A stretch of 64,000 bases of DNA from Roseiarcus sp963770275 (lineage in GTDB: Bacteria; Pseudomonadota; Alphaproteobacteria; Rhizobiales; Beijerinckiaceae): assembly GCA_963770275.1 (NCBI GenBank), contig CAVYPD010000041.1:1-64000 (forward strand). Direction: 5' to 3'. The translations under genes were made by a program, and so were the position numbers. The notes under the pieces were generated by a model. The model did not search any database, was not told the origin of the DNA, and saw nothing but the letters and a program-made list of their open reading frames with translations. Positions 7,750-16,188 of this stretch are shown piece by piece. Positions within the stretch are counted from its first letter, which is position 1, and each line of letters begins with the position of its first letter.

Positions 7750-9634
7750 ATGCCCGAGGCCGGCGTCGAGACCTTCGACTATATCGTCGTCGGCTCCGGC
7801 GCTGGTGGAGGAACGGTCGCGGCCAGGCTCGCAGAGGGCGGCATGAGCGTCCTTATCCTCGAAGCCGGCGCGGATCCTGCCGCAGTGCCGGCCAAGGGCC
7901 TACCAGAGGACTACGATGTCCCGGCATTCCATCCGTTCGCCTCCGAAAACCGAGCGATAGCGTGGAACTACTGGGTCCACGACTTCGGCGACGACGCCAA
8001 GCGCCGCGCGCGGCCGCCCGGATCGATGCAGGAAGGCGTGCTTTATCCGCGCGCCTCAACGCTGGGCGGCTGCACCGCACATCATGCGATGATCTTCATG
8101 CGGCCGCCCGATTCAGACTGGAACGCTATCGCGGACGAGACCGGCGACCCGTCGTGGCGCGCCGCGGCGATGCAGGCCTATTTCCAGAAGATCGACAATT
8201 GCCAGTACCGCTGCTTTTGGCGCTTCATCCACAAGCTCTCGGCTGGGCGGATCAATCCGACCGGCCACGGCTTCGGCGGTTGGCTTAGCGTCGAATGGCC
8301 GATGCCGATCGAGGCGATCCGCGATCACCGGCTCATCAGGATCATCCGCAACGCGGCCCGCGCTGACCTTTTCGGCAATTCCCCGTCGCTCATCGGACGG
8401 CTCATTCATGGCGCCGCACGGCTGATCGACGGCTGGATCGGAATTATCTCGGGCGAAGGCGACCCCAACGACATCCGCCTCGACGGCGACAAAGGGATAG
8501 GCCTCACGAAGACGCCGGTTTCGACGGAGAATGGCCACCGGCGCGGCGCGCGCGAGCGGATTCAGCGCGTGATCGCATCCGGAGAATATGAGCTCAAGGT
8601 CGAATATGAAGCGCTCGCCACACGCGTCATCTTCGAGGGCAAGCGCGCGACTGGCGTCGAATACCTCAAGGGCCGTAATCTCTATCACGCGTGCCCCGAA
8701 CCATCGTTGGCGCCAGGAGAACGCCGCGAGGCCAAGGCGCGCCGCGAGGTTATCTTGTGCGCAGGCGCCTTCAACACGCCTCAGTTGCTTATGCTGTCCG
8801 GCGTGGGCCCAGCCGGCATCCTGCGGGCCAACGACATCGAACCGGTCTCGGTCCTCGAAGGCGTCGGCCAGAACCTGCAGGATCGCTACGAGATCAGCGC
8901 GATCCACCGGACGACGAAGCCGTGGTCGTGCCTTGCGGCCGTCAGGTTCTCGACCGACGACCCGATGTTCGCCGAATGGCGGCTCGGTCGGGGCATGTAT
9001 TGCTCGAACGGCGCGGCGTCCGCGTTCATCGGACGCTCCTCGTCGGCACGCGAGGCGCCCGACCTCTTCGGGATGGCGTTGCTGACGCGTTTCGGCGGCT
9101 ACTTCCCCGGCTATTCGAAAGACATCCGCGCGAGCCGCAGCGACCTCAGCTTCGCGCTACTTAAGGCGCACACGCTCAATCAGGGTGGAACTGTCACCCT
9201 GCGCTCGCCCGATCCGCGTGACCCGCCGCTAATCGACTTTCGCAGCTTCGAGGAGGGAACGGACACGGAGGGCAAGGACCTTGGCAGCTGTCGTTGAGGG
9301 CGTCTCGCGCTTACGCAATATGATGAAGGCGGGCGTCGGCGGCGAGCTTGAATCCGAAGACACACCCGGCCCGGACGTCACTGGCGACGGCTCTGTGGCG
9401 CAGTTCATCCGCGACTGCGCCTGGGGCCACCACGCCTCCTGCACTTGCAAGATCGGGACTGGTCCCGACGCCGTTCTCACGAGCGACTTCCGCGTCCGTG
9501 GAACTGAGGGCCTGCGGGTCGTCGACGCGAGCATCTTCCCAAGGATTCCCGGTTTTTTCATCGTTTGCGCGATTTACATGGTCGCCGAAAAGGCCGCCGC
9601 GGTGATCCTCGATGCGGCGTCGGCAAGAGCTTGA
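7750..9634 (+). pseudogene. GMC-family FAD oxidoreductase, frameshifted near 9281
   Basis: The glucose-methanol-choline oxidoreductase family oxidises alcohols or sugars with FAD. The N-terminal dinucleotide fold is clear (YIVVGSGAGGGTVAARLAEG, then LEAG), followed by STLGGCTAHH and the GMC signature-like GAFNTPQLLMLSGVGPAG. The first frame stops at 9297. The C-terminal domain continues in the next frame from about 9281 (VVEGVSRLRN ... CAWGHHASCTCKIG ... LRVVDASIFPRIPGFF). Removing one base in CCTTGG at ~9278-9282 would restore KDLAAVVEG, giving a protein of about 627 residues. Both halves are well conserved, so this may be a sequencing indel rather than a dead gene. The usual second active-site Asn/His in GNTNAP is replaced here by PGFFIVC, which fits a GMC subgroup rather than the classical oxidases. 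Partner: the preceding cytochrome c, 5 bases away. Confidence 0.85.
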
Positions 9635-9867
9635 AGTCGTCTGCCGCGACCGGTCGGGTTCTGTCGCCCAACGGTGGGCGAGGGCCTTCCCGGAGCGCGA
9701 AAATTGCGGAACCAGGATCCTCGAGCCGAGGGACAGAAGACACGATAGCCACGAAGCCCCTTGCGACCAATTTGCGGCGACGAGAAGGGCGCGCAATTGG
9801 CAAATCCTTCCGTGCCGGACCAAGTTAGGAGGCTGAGGAAAACAAGCTTCGACGACATCCTAGATCG

Positions 9868-10290
9868 TTTGCGACATAGCCGGCGCTCCAATACGTCCGC
9901 ATTTCGCTCGACCAAATTGCCTGGTTGCTAGAGCGAGCGCCCCACCACCCGTCAAGGCGATAAACACCGAGCCCAAGACCGCAAAGGTTGCCCCGGCGCC
10001 GACATGGTCTGCGTAGGCCAGCGCATAGTTTGGGCTGAGAGCTAGCAGCACTCTAGTGCACGAGGTGAACAAGCGCCGAGACCACTAACGTCGCGAAGCA
10101 AACTGCCATCACCGGGCCGAACATGAAACCAACAGCGCCACTCCCCCGGCTCTGTATCGAGAAGAGCAAATCAACACGACAGCCGCATCGGCACCATATA
10201 CGGTGCCACAATAGGGGAACACGATGCGAAGCCTCTCGACGGCGCTCAGCACCGATATGGCGGGTGTGATTATGCGTCACCCGCCAGCCC
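9868..10290 (-). pseudogene. Decayed fragment of a Kup-type potassium transporter
   Basis: Three pieces of one membrane protein appear in order on the minus strand in shifting frames. They are IITPAISVLSAVE (about 10275-10235), LLFSIQSRGSGAVGFMFGPVM plus a hydrophobic run (about 10180-10055), and RVLLALSPNYALAYADHVG with AVLGSVFIALTGGGALALATRQFGR (about 10050-9895). These correspond in order to conserved segments of Kup/Trk-type low-affinity K+ uptake proteins, where the equivalents read ITPAISVLSAVEGL, FGPVMLVWF and LTGGEALYADMGHFGR. At least two frameshifts separate the blocks, the conserved Glu-Ala-Leu-Tyr is altered, and the rest of the ~630-residue protein is missing. This is a real gene relic. 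The flanking stretches 9635-9867 and 10291-10673 show no coding signal. Confidence 0.75.
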
Positions 10291-10673
10291 GAGGTGGAGA
10301 CGGCTTCAGTCGACGAGGCCATGCGCGTTTCCAAGGTAAGCGCCCTTTCGGGGACTAAACACTCTTGGGCGATCTACCGGCTTCAAACCGCGGTTGAAGT
10401 AAGCGCAAGGCCGTGGAGGTCCATGGGCGTGAACAGGTCGGTCATGATCGCCTCATTCGCTTTGGAATCGTCTCTGAAGCGGGACGGCTAGCGGGCGCGA
10501 CAGAGGCAGCAAGACCAACTCGTCCCATGGCTCGAGGTTCTGGGGGATGCGGCGCGTTCAAGGGCCGACCGCTTCATACCCACAGGTATTTCGCCGGGTG
10601 TCGGGGAACTTAATCGCCACTAGCCGGTTACTGCGCGCTCAACTCATTTCGGCGGCTTCAGGAATCTTAATGT

Positions 10674-11939
10674 TTGACGACCCATCCGGTGCGGGGGCTG
10701 GCCTCTTCTTCGCGCCGCCTGTCCGGGCTCGACTCGCGCACTCGACCAGGTTTTGTCGTCGCCATACCGGTCAAGGATGAACAAGAGCGCCTGCCGGCCT
10801 GTCTGCGCGCTCTTGCCCGGCAGCGCGACCGGTTGGGACAGCCGATTCCGGCTGCGCTCGTCCGCGTTGTCGTATTCGCGAACAATTGCGCCGATCGGAG
10901 TGCGAGCCTGGCCAGAAAGCTTAGCGCAGGTTTGTCGCTCGACGCCCGCGTCGTCGAAGCTCGATTGCCTCCGGCCACTGCACACGCCGGCGCCGCTCGT
11001 CGCGCGGCGATGGATCTTGCCGAGGCTTGGCTGATGGAAGCAGGCGAGACCGACGGCGTCATCCTGACCACCGACGCCGACAGCCAGGTGTCGCCGAATT
11101 GGATTGCGGAAAACCTTGCCGCCTTCGCGGCCGGCGCCGAAGCGGTTCTCGGACGCATCGATCTTGATGAAGAAGGGGCTTATCTCCCCGAGGCGCTCCA
11201 CCGACGGGGTCAGTTGGAGGATACATACGAGCGACTGCTCACCGAACTGTCCTGGCTGCTCGATCCGCTAGAGCACGATCCGTGGCCCCACCACGCGACA
11301 ATCTCGGGCGCAAGTCTTGGCGTCACGCGCGCGGCCTATTGCCGCGTCGGACGCCTTCCTCGCGTCCCCCTGGGCGAGGACAAAGCGCTGATCGCCTTGC
11401 TTTCCCGCCACGATGTGCGCATTCGCCATTGCCCGACCGCCCACGTGATCACGTCGGGTCGAACAGATGGGCGCGCGCCAGGGGGTGTCGCCGACACCCT
11501 CGCGATCCGAAGCAGGGAGCCGGACGCATTCTGTGACGAGGCCTTGGAGCCCTTTCGCACGGCGTTTGCACGCGCCGCGTGGCGCGCGTGTTTGCGACGG
11601 CGGCACGGCGCGGGACGGCTTTCGCTCGACCAAGACTGGGTGGAGAAGCTCGAGATCTCGCCTCGCGAGGTCGATGATCTCGTCCAGGCGTCGGCGTTCG
11701 GCGCGATATGGGCCGCCATCGAGTCTCGAAGCCCGATCTTTGCTCGACGATTGCTGAGACCCGCGGAATTGCCCGAACAGATATCGATCGCGCGTCGTTG
11801 GCTAGCCCACCTGCGCGAACGCCGCTCAGGTGCGCGACAACACGTCCAGCCGGAATTCAGCATATTGATCAGCCCGATCGACGACGTATCCCGGTCCAAT
11901 TCGCTCGATGAAGAGAGCGGCGGCCTCGTCGCCGCTTAG
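10674..11939 (+). CDS. Family 2 (GT-A) glycosyltransferase
   Basis: A GT2-type transferase of about 400 residues. The core starts with FVVAIPVKDEQERLPACLRAL (nucleotide-binding strand). It has the metal-binding D-x-D-like TTDADSQV, then the acceptor-side GASLGVTRAAY and the GEDKALI motif (ED before the acceptor helix). The N-terminus is uncertain: the TTG at 10674 is the furthest in-frame start, and no good ribosome site is seen before it. The protein probably ends naturally near ARRWLAHLRERR. The last ~38 codons (11826-11939) run antiparallel through the 3' end of the methyltransferase gene. It converges on the methyltransferase/PIG-L/acyl-CoA dehydrogenase operon, a combination that suggests synthesis of a modified glycolipid or oligosaccharide. 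Donor and acceptor sugar cannot be read from sequence. Confidence 0.82.
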   Translation: MTTHPVRGLASSSRRLSGLDSRTRPGFVVAIPVKDEQERLPACLRALARQRDRLGQPIPAALVRVVVFANNCADRSASLARKLSAGLSLDARVVEARLPPATAHAGAARRAAMDLAEAWLMEAGETDGVILTTDADSQVSPNWIAENLAAFAAGAEAVLGRIDLDEEGAYLPEALHRRGQLEDTYERLLTELSWLLDPLEHDPWPHHATISGASLGVTRAAYCRVGRLPRVPLGEDKALIALLSRHDVRIRHCPTAHVITSGRTDGRAPGGVADTLAIRSREPDAFCDEALEPFRTAFARAAWRACLRRRHGAGRLSLDQDWVEKLEISPREVDDLVQASAFGAIWAAIESRSPIFARRLLRPAELPEQISIARRWLAHLRERRSGARQHVQPEFSILISPIDDVSRSNSLDEESGGLVAA

Positions 11940-12410
11940 GGGATAGTTCGTTGGGCCGGTCCAATGGACCAGGATCACGGAACCGCCCTTAGCTAACGAA
12001 TTGCTGACTCTGGCGGCGAGGCGGCCCACATCATCGCGGCTCAAGTAATAGACGACCTCTGAAAGCAGGATGAGCTCAAAGGCGCCGTCCGGCCACTGAT
12101 CAGGCACAAACATGTGCTCGAAGCGCACGCCCGGCAAATCGGCGCACCTGCGCCTCGCCTCGAGAAGCGGAGCCTGAGCGGCGTCGATCGCAATCAGGGT
12201 GCCGCAGCGAGAAGCAAGCGATCTGGTCAAAACGCCAATCGAGCAGCCCACTTCGAGCGCCGAACGATAGCGCGGCTTCGGCATCGCTTCGAGCGTGATC
12301 TCGTATTTGTCTCGCTCGTAAGGACTCGCCGCAAACTTCCAGGGGTCGGGATCAGCCGTGTAGAGCGCGTCAAAATAGTCAGGCCTGAGTGTTTCGCGCT
12401 CTCCGCTCAT
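11826..12410 (-). CDS. SAM-dependent methyltransferase, NodS-like
   Basis: A 194-residue class I methyltransferase. The SAM-binding motif I is LEVGCSIGVLTRSLA, followed by IAIDAAQAPL (acidic ribose ligand) and LILLSEVVYYLS. The opening (YFDALYTADPDPWKFAASPYERDKYEITLEAMP) is the hallmark of the NodS/NodS-like family, whose founding member N-methylates the deacetylated glucosamine of rhizobial Nod factors. Its start overlaps the stop of the PIG-L gene in an ATGA, so it is the last gene of a four-gene operon. In this context the likely substrate is the amine exposed by the PIG-L deacetylase on a glycan made by the converging glycosyltransferase. That is inference, not a shown reaction. Confidence 0.87.
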   Translation of the reverse strand: MSGERETLRPDYFDALYTADPDPWKFAASPYERDKYEITLEAMPKPRYRSALEVGCSIGVLTRSLASRCGTLIAIDAAQAPLLEARRRCADLPGVRFEHMFVPDQWPDGAFELILLSEVVYYLSRDDVGRLAARVSNSLAKGGSVILVHWTGPTNYPLSGDEAAALFIERIGPGYVVDRADQYAEFRLDVLSRT

Positions 12411-13148
12411 GCGCCGCTTTCAAGGAAGAATTCATACGGCAGATCGAAATGGGCCAGGTCGATCTGGCTGAAGAGAAAGCCGCCCGGATCGTCGTCGATG
12501 AGAGGCGTTGTCTGCGAGCGGTGTGCGGCAATGGCGCGACGCTTCTTCTCCATCGCTGCCTGATCGATACTGATCCTGAACCCGCTACGGATCGGATCAA
12601 CCTCGGTTGAGGGCGGGAGCGTATGGCCCCAGACGACATACTCGAACAGTCTGACTTTCCCGACGCGACGCTGAACTTCACGTGCTATCGCGTAGGACGC
12701 CTCGTGGTCGCAATGCGGATCGTGCCGCCAGCTGACAAAGAGGGACCCCGCTCCAATCTCCGTCACGCAGTCAGCTATAATGCCGATCGCGCGCTCGGCG
12801 TCTTCGCCTTTATACGGAACAAAACGATCGGGGAGACCGAGGAAAAGCATCTCCCCCGGTTTCAGCCCAAGCTCGGCGCCCGCTTGTCTTGCCTCCTCTT
12901 CGCGCAGCGACGCTAACCGGTCGGGCGGATAGGCTCTACTGTTCGGATGCGAGCCGGCGCCGTCGCTGACAATGACGACCTTTGCGCGCAGTCCCTGTTC
13001 GCAAGCGTCGGCAATCAGGCCCCCGCAGGCCAAGGCTTTCATCGTCGGGATGGGGCGCGACAACAACAAACGGCCGGCCCTGGAGGGCGTCACGCACAAA
13101 GCGGAACGGAAGCGAATGCGCTGCGTCCAGAAGCTCGCCTGCCGTCAT
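12407..13148 (-). pseudogene. PIG-L family N-acetylglucosamine deacetylase, one frameshift near 13028
   Basis: PIG-L (LmbE-like) zinc deacetylases remove the acetyl group from GlcNAc-containing substrates. The N-terminal part starts at ATG 13148 (MTAGELLDAAHSLPF) and carries the zinc motif VVVAPHPDDES. After ESLG the frame is lost, and CGGLIADACEQGLRAKVVIVSDG continues in the neighbouring frame with the C-terminal zinc side SWRHDPHCDHEAS. Removing one base at about 13028 restores the family sequence DDESLGCGGL, giving roughly 246 residues. The start overlaps the acyl-CoA dehydrogenase stop (ATGA) and the stop overlaps the methyltransferase start (ATGA), so the gene is translationally coupled on both sides. 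Conservation on either side of the break favours a sequencing indel or very recent damage. Confidence 0.83.
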
Positions 13149-14314
13149 CGCCACAGATCCTGCGCGCCCACGGGCTGCGGAAGCATCCATGCCGCTGCGT
13201 CTGTCAGCGCGCGATCGGGACCGGGCTGGCGAAGATAGGTTGCGAGGTCTCGCGATATGCGCTCGATCGGATTCGGTCGCATGAACGCCTGGAGCCCGAC
13301 TGACCGTTGAACGAGTTGCATGAGCTCGAGAGCCGCCGCCTCCACCGCCAGGCGCGCGAGATTGACGTAGGCGACAAGCTGTTCGGGCGCTCTTGATCCC
13401 AAAGGAGCCTCCGTGGTCGACGCAGCCTGGGCGACCCAAAGCCTCCCCGTTTCCACGGCCATCGCGGCTCGGCCCAAACGCGCAGCCTGGTGCGGATCTT
13501 GTCCGCGATTGGTCTCCTGCAAATGCCTCCGAAGGAGATCGAACAGTCTCTCCATGCCGCCGAGGTGCACCGCGGCGAAGCGCCATGCGCCTGCGGAAAA
13601 CCAGGGTTGTCGTTCATAGTCGCCCTCACGACCCACGATCTCCATCGGCTCGATTTCGATACCTGTGAAATCGACGGCGCCGGTCGCGGAAGCGCGCATG
13701 CCCTGCGCCGTCCAGCGCGAAACATCCGCGCGATCGGGAGTGTCCAGTCTCGGAAGGACAATCAATCGACGTCCGTTTTCATCGGTCGCGGTGACGAGCG
13801 GGCGTTCGATGTGACCTGCGCCCGATGCCAAGACTTTTCGCCCCTCAAGCCAGGAGCGCCCATGCCGGTGGATCAAGCGCAGCCCATTCGCGTCATCTGT
13901 GTTCCAAACGCCGAACAACTTGCCCGCCCGCGCTTCCTCCGCCACCAGTTGCACCCGTCGGTCATTTCCGTAGCGAAGCACGAGTTCGAGTGCGTTGACG
14001 TGCCCCTCAAACAGCCGCCCCAACGGCAAACTGCCCGAACCAATTGAGCGCAGGACCTCGCTAAGGGACAGGCCGGTTAGCCCTGCTCCCCCGATCTTCA
14101 CGGGCAAAACGGCGGTCAGGAGGCCCGATTCGTGTAACGCCGCGACATCGGCCGCCGGATAAACGCCATCCTCATCGTATTCGCCCGCGCGTGCGAATGC
14201 CTTTTCCGCAACGTCTCGCGCCGACCGCTGCAAGAGGCGCCTGCGGATTGAAGCGCGCTCGTCGATAAGGGAAATGATCTCGGCGGACGACGGCGCTGGG
14301 CTGGCCACGGTCAT
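13145..14314 (-). CDS. Acyl-CoA dehydrogenase-like flavoprotein
   Basis: A 389-residue protein of the acyl-CoA dehydrogenase fold. The N-terminal helical domain (DVAALHESGLLTAVLPVKIGGAGLTGLSLSEVLRSIG) is typical. The central beta domain includes FGVWNTDD and WLEGRKVLASGAGH, and the C-terminal helical domain (AYVNLARLAVEAAALELMQLVQRSVGLQAF) packs the flavin. The residues around the usual catalytic base are not obvious, as in many biosynthetic ACAD relatives. It overlaps the catalase stop and the PIG-L start by 4 bases each. Sitting with a glycosyltransferase, deacetylase and methyltransferase, it may process an acyl group or oxidise an amine/nitro group on a secondary metabolite rather than act in beta-oxidation. 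Confidence 0.82.
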   Translation of the reverse strand: MTVASPAPSSAEIISLIDERASIRRRLLQRSARDVAEKAFARAGEYDEDGVYPAADVAALHESGLLTAVLPVKIGGAGLTGLSLSEVLRSIGSGSLPLGRLFEGHVNALELVLRYGNDRRVQLVAEEARAGKLFGVWNTDDANGLRLIHRHGRSWLEGRKVLASGAGHIERPLVTATDENGRRLIVLPRLDTPDRADVSRWTAQGMRASATGAVDFTGIEIEPMEIVGREGDYERQPWFSAGAWRFAAVHLGGMERLFDLLRRHLQETNRGQDPHQAARLGRAAMAVETGRLWVAQAASTTEAPLGSRAPEQLVAYVNLARLAVEAAALELMQLVQRSVGLQAFMRPNPIERISRDLATYLRQPGPDRALTDAAAWMLPQPVGAQDLWR

Positions 14315-15882
14315 GCGTCGCTTTCCGAGAGGCGCGCTTCACGAGCCCACACGCGCTGCTGCTTCGCCACTTCGATGTATTGCCCCACAACCGGTTGGGC
14401 GTCGAGTTCAATGACGCCTTCGTCAGGATCATCGACAATGCCCGCCTTTGCGAATAGAGGCTTCGCCGCTGAGCTGTGGCCAATAATTTTAAGGTGGCCG
14501 AAAGCATCTCGAACCCAGTCTATCGCAGCGCTGTTCTTGAGAAGCGGCTTGATCCCCTCCGCCGAGGCGATCGCCGCAACATCGAAAAAAACGGACGGCG
14601 CGCCTGACAGCGCCGTGTCGGCCGCCAGATGCTTTCCTGATTTAAGTTCAACTCCACCGATCTTTGGCGCAACGATTGCGAGCTCCGCGTCCTCCTTCTC
14701 CAGCGCGGCGCGCAAGGCCTCGAGGCGATCGCCATCGGCGCCATCCGTCACCAGCGCGCCGACCTTTCGTTCCTTCAGCGTCGGCTTGGCCTTACCGACG
14801 AGCGAGAGTGCGGGCGACGGCTCCAGATCGACCGGCGCCTGATAGGGCGTGATCTCCGCGCCCTCGCCTTCCATGCCGATCGCGGTTTCGACCGCCTGGG
14901 CCAGCGCCTCCTCAACCAGCGCGACATGGCCAAGCATGCGGCTCGTGATGACGGGCGTTTCAACCTTGGAAAACTCGAAGGCGAACGCGTTCTGAACGTG
15001 CCGCTGTTCGGGCGCGGACATGGAGCGGTAGAACTGCCGCGCATGACTGTAGTGGTCGGCGAAGCTCTCGGACCGGAGGCGTAGCCTCTGTCCTGTCTCG
15101 CCCTCACCCGTTTGCGCGGCAAAGGTGCGAAATCCGCGCTGAGGATTTTCGCGCGGGCCGGATGGATCAAGGCTATTAGGCTCGTAGGACACGCGGCTTG
15201 GATTCACATCCGTCCGACGCATGCCCTCGCGTTGCAAATTCCGCATCGGACAGCGGGGGCGGTTGATCGGCAGCTCGTGAAAATTCGCGCCCCCGAGCCA
15301 GCTGATCTGGGTGTCCGCGTAGGAAAACAGACGCCCCTGCAGAAGCGGGTCGTTGGTGAAATCGATGCCCGAAACTACGTGTCCCGGATGGAACGCGGCC
15401 TGCTCCGTTTCGAGATCGAAATGGCCCTCGTCGGGGTGGAATTTGACCGCAAAGCCGCGTACATCGCGCGGCAGATCTCCCCCGCCCGCGCCCCCCGCGA
15501 CGGTGGAGAATCGAGCGAAGACTTCCGTTTTCGTGCCTTTCTCGGCGAGGAACGACGCCCGCGTCAGATGCGGAATCGGATTGGTCATCTCGAAACAGCC
15601 ATGCGCGCCCGATCCACGGGCGTGAATGATGCGCTCTGGAATTCGCTCGTGATCGAAATGGGTGATCTTCTCGCGGAACGCGAAATCTTCCGGGAGCGAC
15701 GGACCGCGCCCCCCAGATTTCAGCGTATTCTGATTATCCGCGAGGATGACGCCCTGATTGGTGGTGAGCGACGCCTCCGCGTCTTCAGCGGTTTGACGCG
15801 TCGCGCCTCCTGGACCAGCGACGAGGTATTGCTCAGGATCTTTGACATTGTCGAAGCCTTTCGGCTTGCCTGCCTTTGCCAT
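14311..15882 (-). CDS. katE: Large-subunit (KatE/HPII-type) catalase with ~185-residue internal deletion
   Basis: A clade 2 catalase with the C-terminal glutamine-amidotransferase-like domain (KVGALVTDGADGDRLEALRAAL onward), but only 523 residues instead of ~700. The distal histidine region is present (RIIHARGSGAHG, H88), as is the proximal tyrosine region (RLFSYADTQ, Y188). Between them RGFAVKFHPDEGHFDL joins directly to ETEQAAFHPGHVV. In HPII-type enzymes about 185-190 residues lie between these points, including the catalytic Asn (VGNN) and much of the heme pocket. The junction is in frame and clean. The protein is therefore very unlikely to be an active catalase, although both flanks look conserved. 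The start ATG 15882 has CCGGAGC upstream; a longer ORF to 15918 lacks one. First gene of the overlapping operon with ACAD, PIG-L and NodS-like genes. Confidence 0.85.
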   Translation of the reverse strand: MAKAGKPKGFDNVKDPEQYLVAGPGGATRQTAEDAEASLTTNQGVILADNQNTLKSGGRGPSLPEDFAFREKITHFDHERIPERIIHARGSGAHGCFEMTNPIPHLTRASFLAEKGTKTEVFARFSTVAGGAGGGDLPRDVRGFAVKFHPDEGHFDLETEQAAFHPGHVVSGIDFTNDPLLQGRLFSYADTQISWLGGANFHELPINRPRCPMRNLQREGMRRTDVNPSRVSYEPNSLDPSGPRENPQRGFRTFAAQTGEGETGQRLRLRSESFADHYSHARQFYRSMSAPEQRHVQNAFAFEFSKVETPVITSRMLGHVALVEEALAQAVETAIGMEGEGAEITPYQAPVDLEPSPALSLVGKAKPTLKERKVGALVTDGADGDRLEALRAALEKEDAELAIVAPKIGGVELKSGKHLAADTALSGAPSVFFDVAAIASAEGIKPLLKNSAAIDWVRDAFGHLKIIGHSSAAKPLFAKAGIVDDPDEGVIELDAQPVVGQYIEVAKQQRVWAREARLSESDA

Positions 15883-15978
15883 TCGGGCGCTCCGGGAGAA
15901 TGCGTGTTCAGGCAGCAACGCCTCGCGAGGCGATTCGTGCCACTGGACCGGGCTAAGGCTTGCAAACTCCCAAGCTGA

Positions 15979-16188
15979 TCAGCCGCGCTCTCGTCCAGGC
16001 AAACGCCTAAAGGGGCTTCGCCTACCTCCCTTCTCGCGATACCGCGCCTCGCCGCTCAGAAAGCCGCGCACAGCGTCCCCAATTTTGGGGTTGAAACGCC
16101 TCAATCGGCCGCTCGGGTTGGCGCAAACGCACTTCTTGAATTGGGAATGCCGTGGCGGTCTGCCACAGCCAATCTCATAGTCAGCCAT
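15979..16188 (-). CDS. DUF5681-like protein, degenerate copy
   Basis: A 69-residue ORF opening with MADYEIGCGRPPRHSQFKKCVCANPSGR. It matches the pattern of the DUF5681 N-terminal motif (YEVGYGxPPxxxxFKKGxSGNPxGR) with two key glycines replaced by cysteine or valine. The remainder, rich in Arg and Gly, does not look like a folded domain and the ORF is short for the family. It starts inside the stop region of the preceding DUF5681 gene (ATGGCTGA), so the three genes of this remnant were once co-translated. Function unknown. DUF5681 proteins often lie beside phage or ICE DNA-processing genes. Confidence 0.5.
   Translation of the reverse strand: MADYEIGCGRPPRHSQFKKCVCANPSGRLRRFNPKIGDAVRGFLSGEARYREKGGRRSPFRRLPGRERG

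Noticed and set aside
9270..9300. Programmed ribosomal frameshift in the GMC gene
   Set aside because: No slippery heptamer or downstream pseudoknot seen; single-base indel is simpler.
10674..15882. True nodulation gene cluster
   Set aside because: The deacetylase is PIG-L, not NodB, there is no NodA or nod box, and the GT2 lacks a membrane NodC architecture; only the reaction logic is shared.
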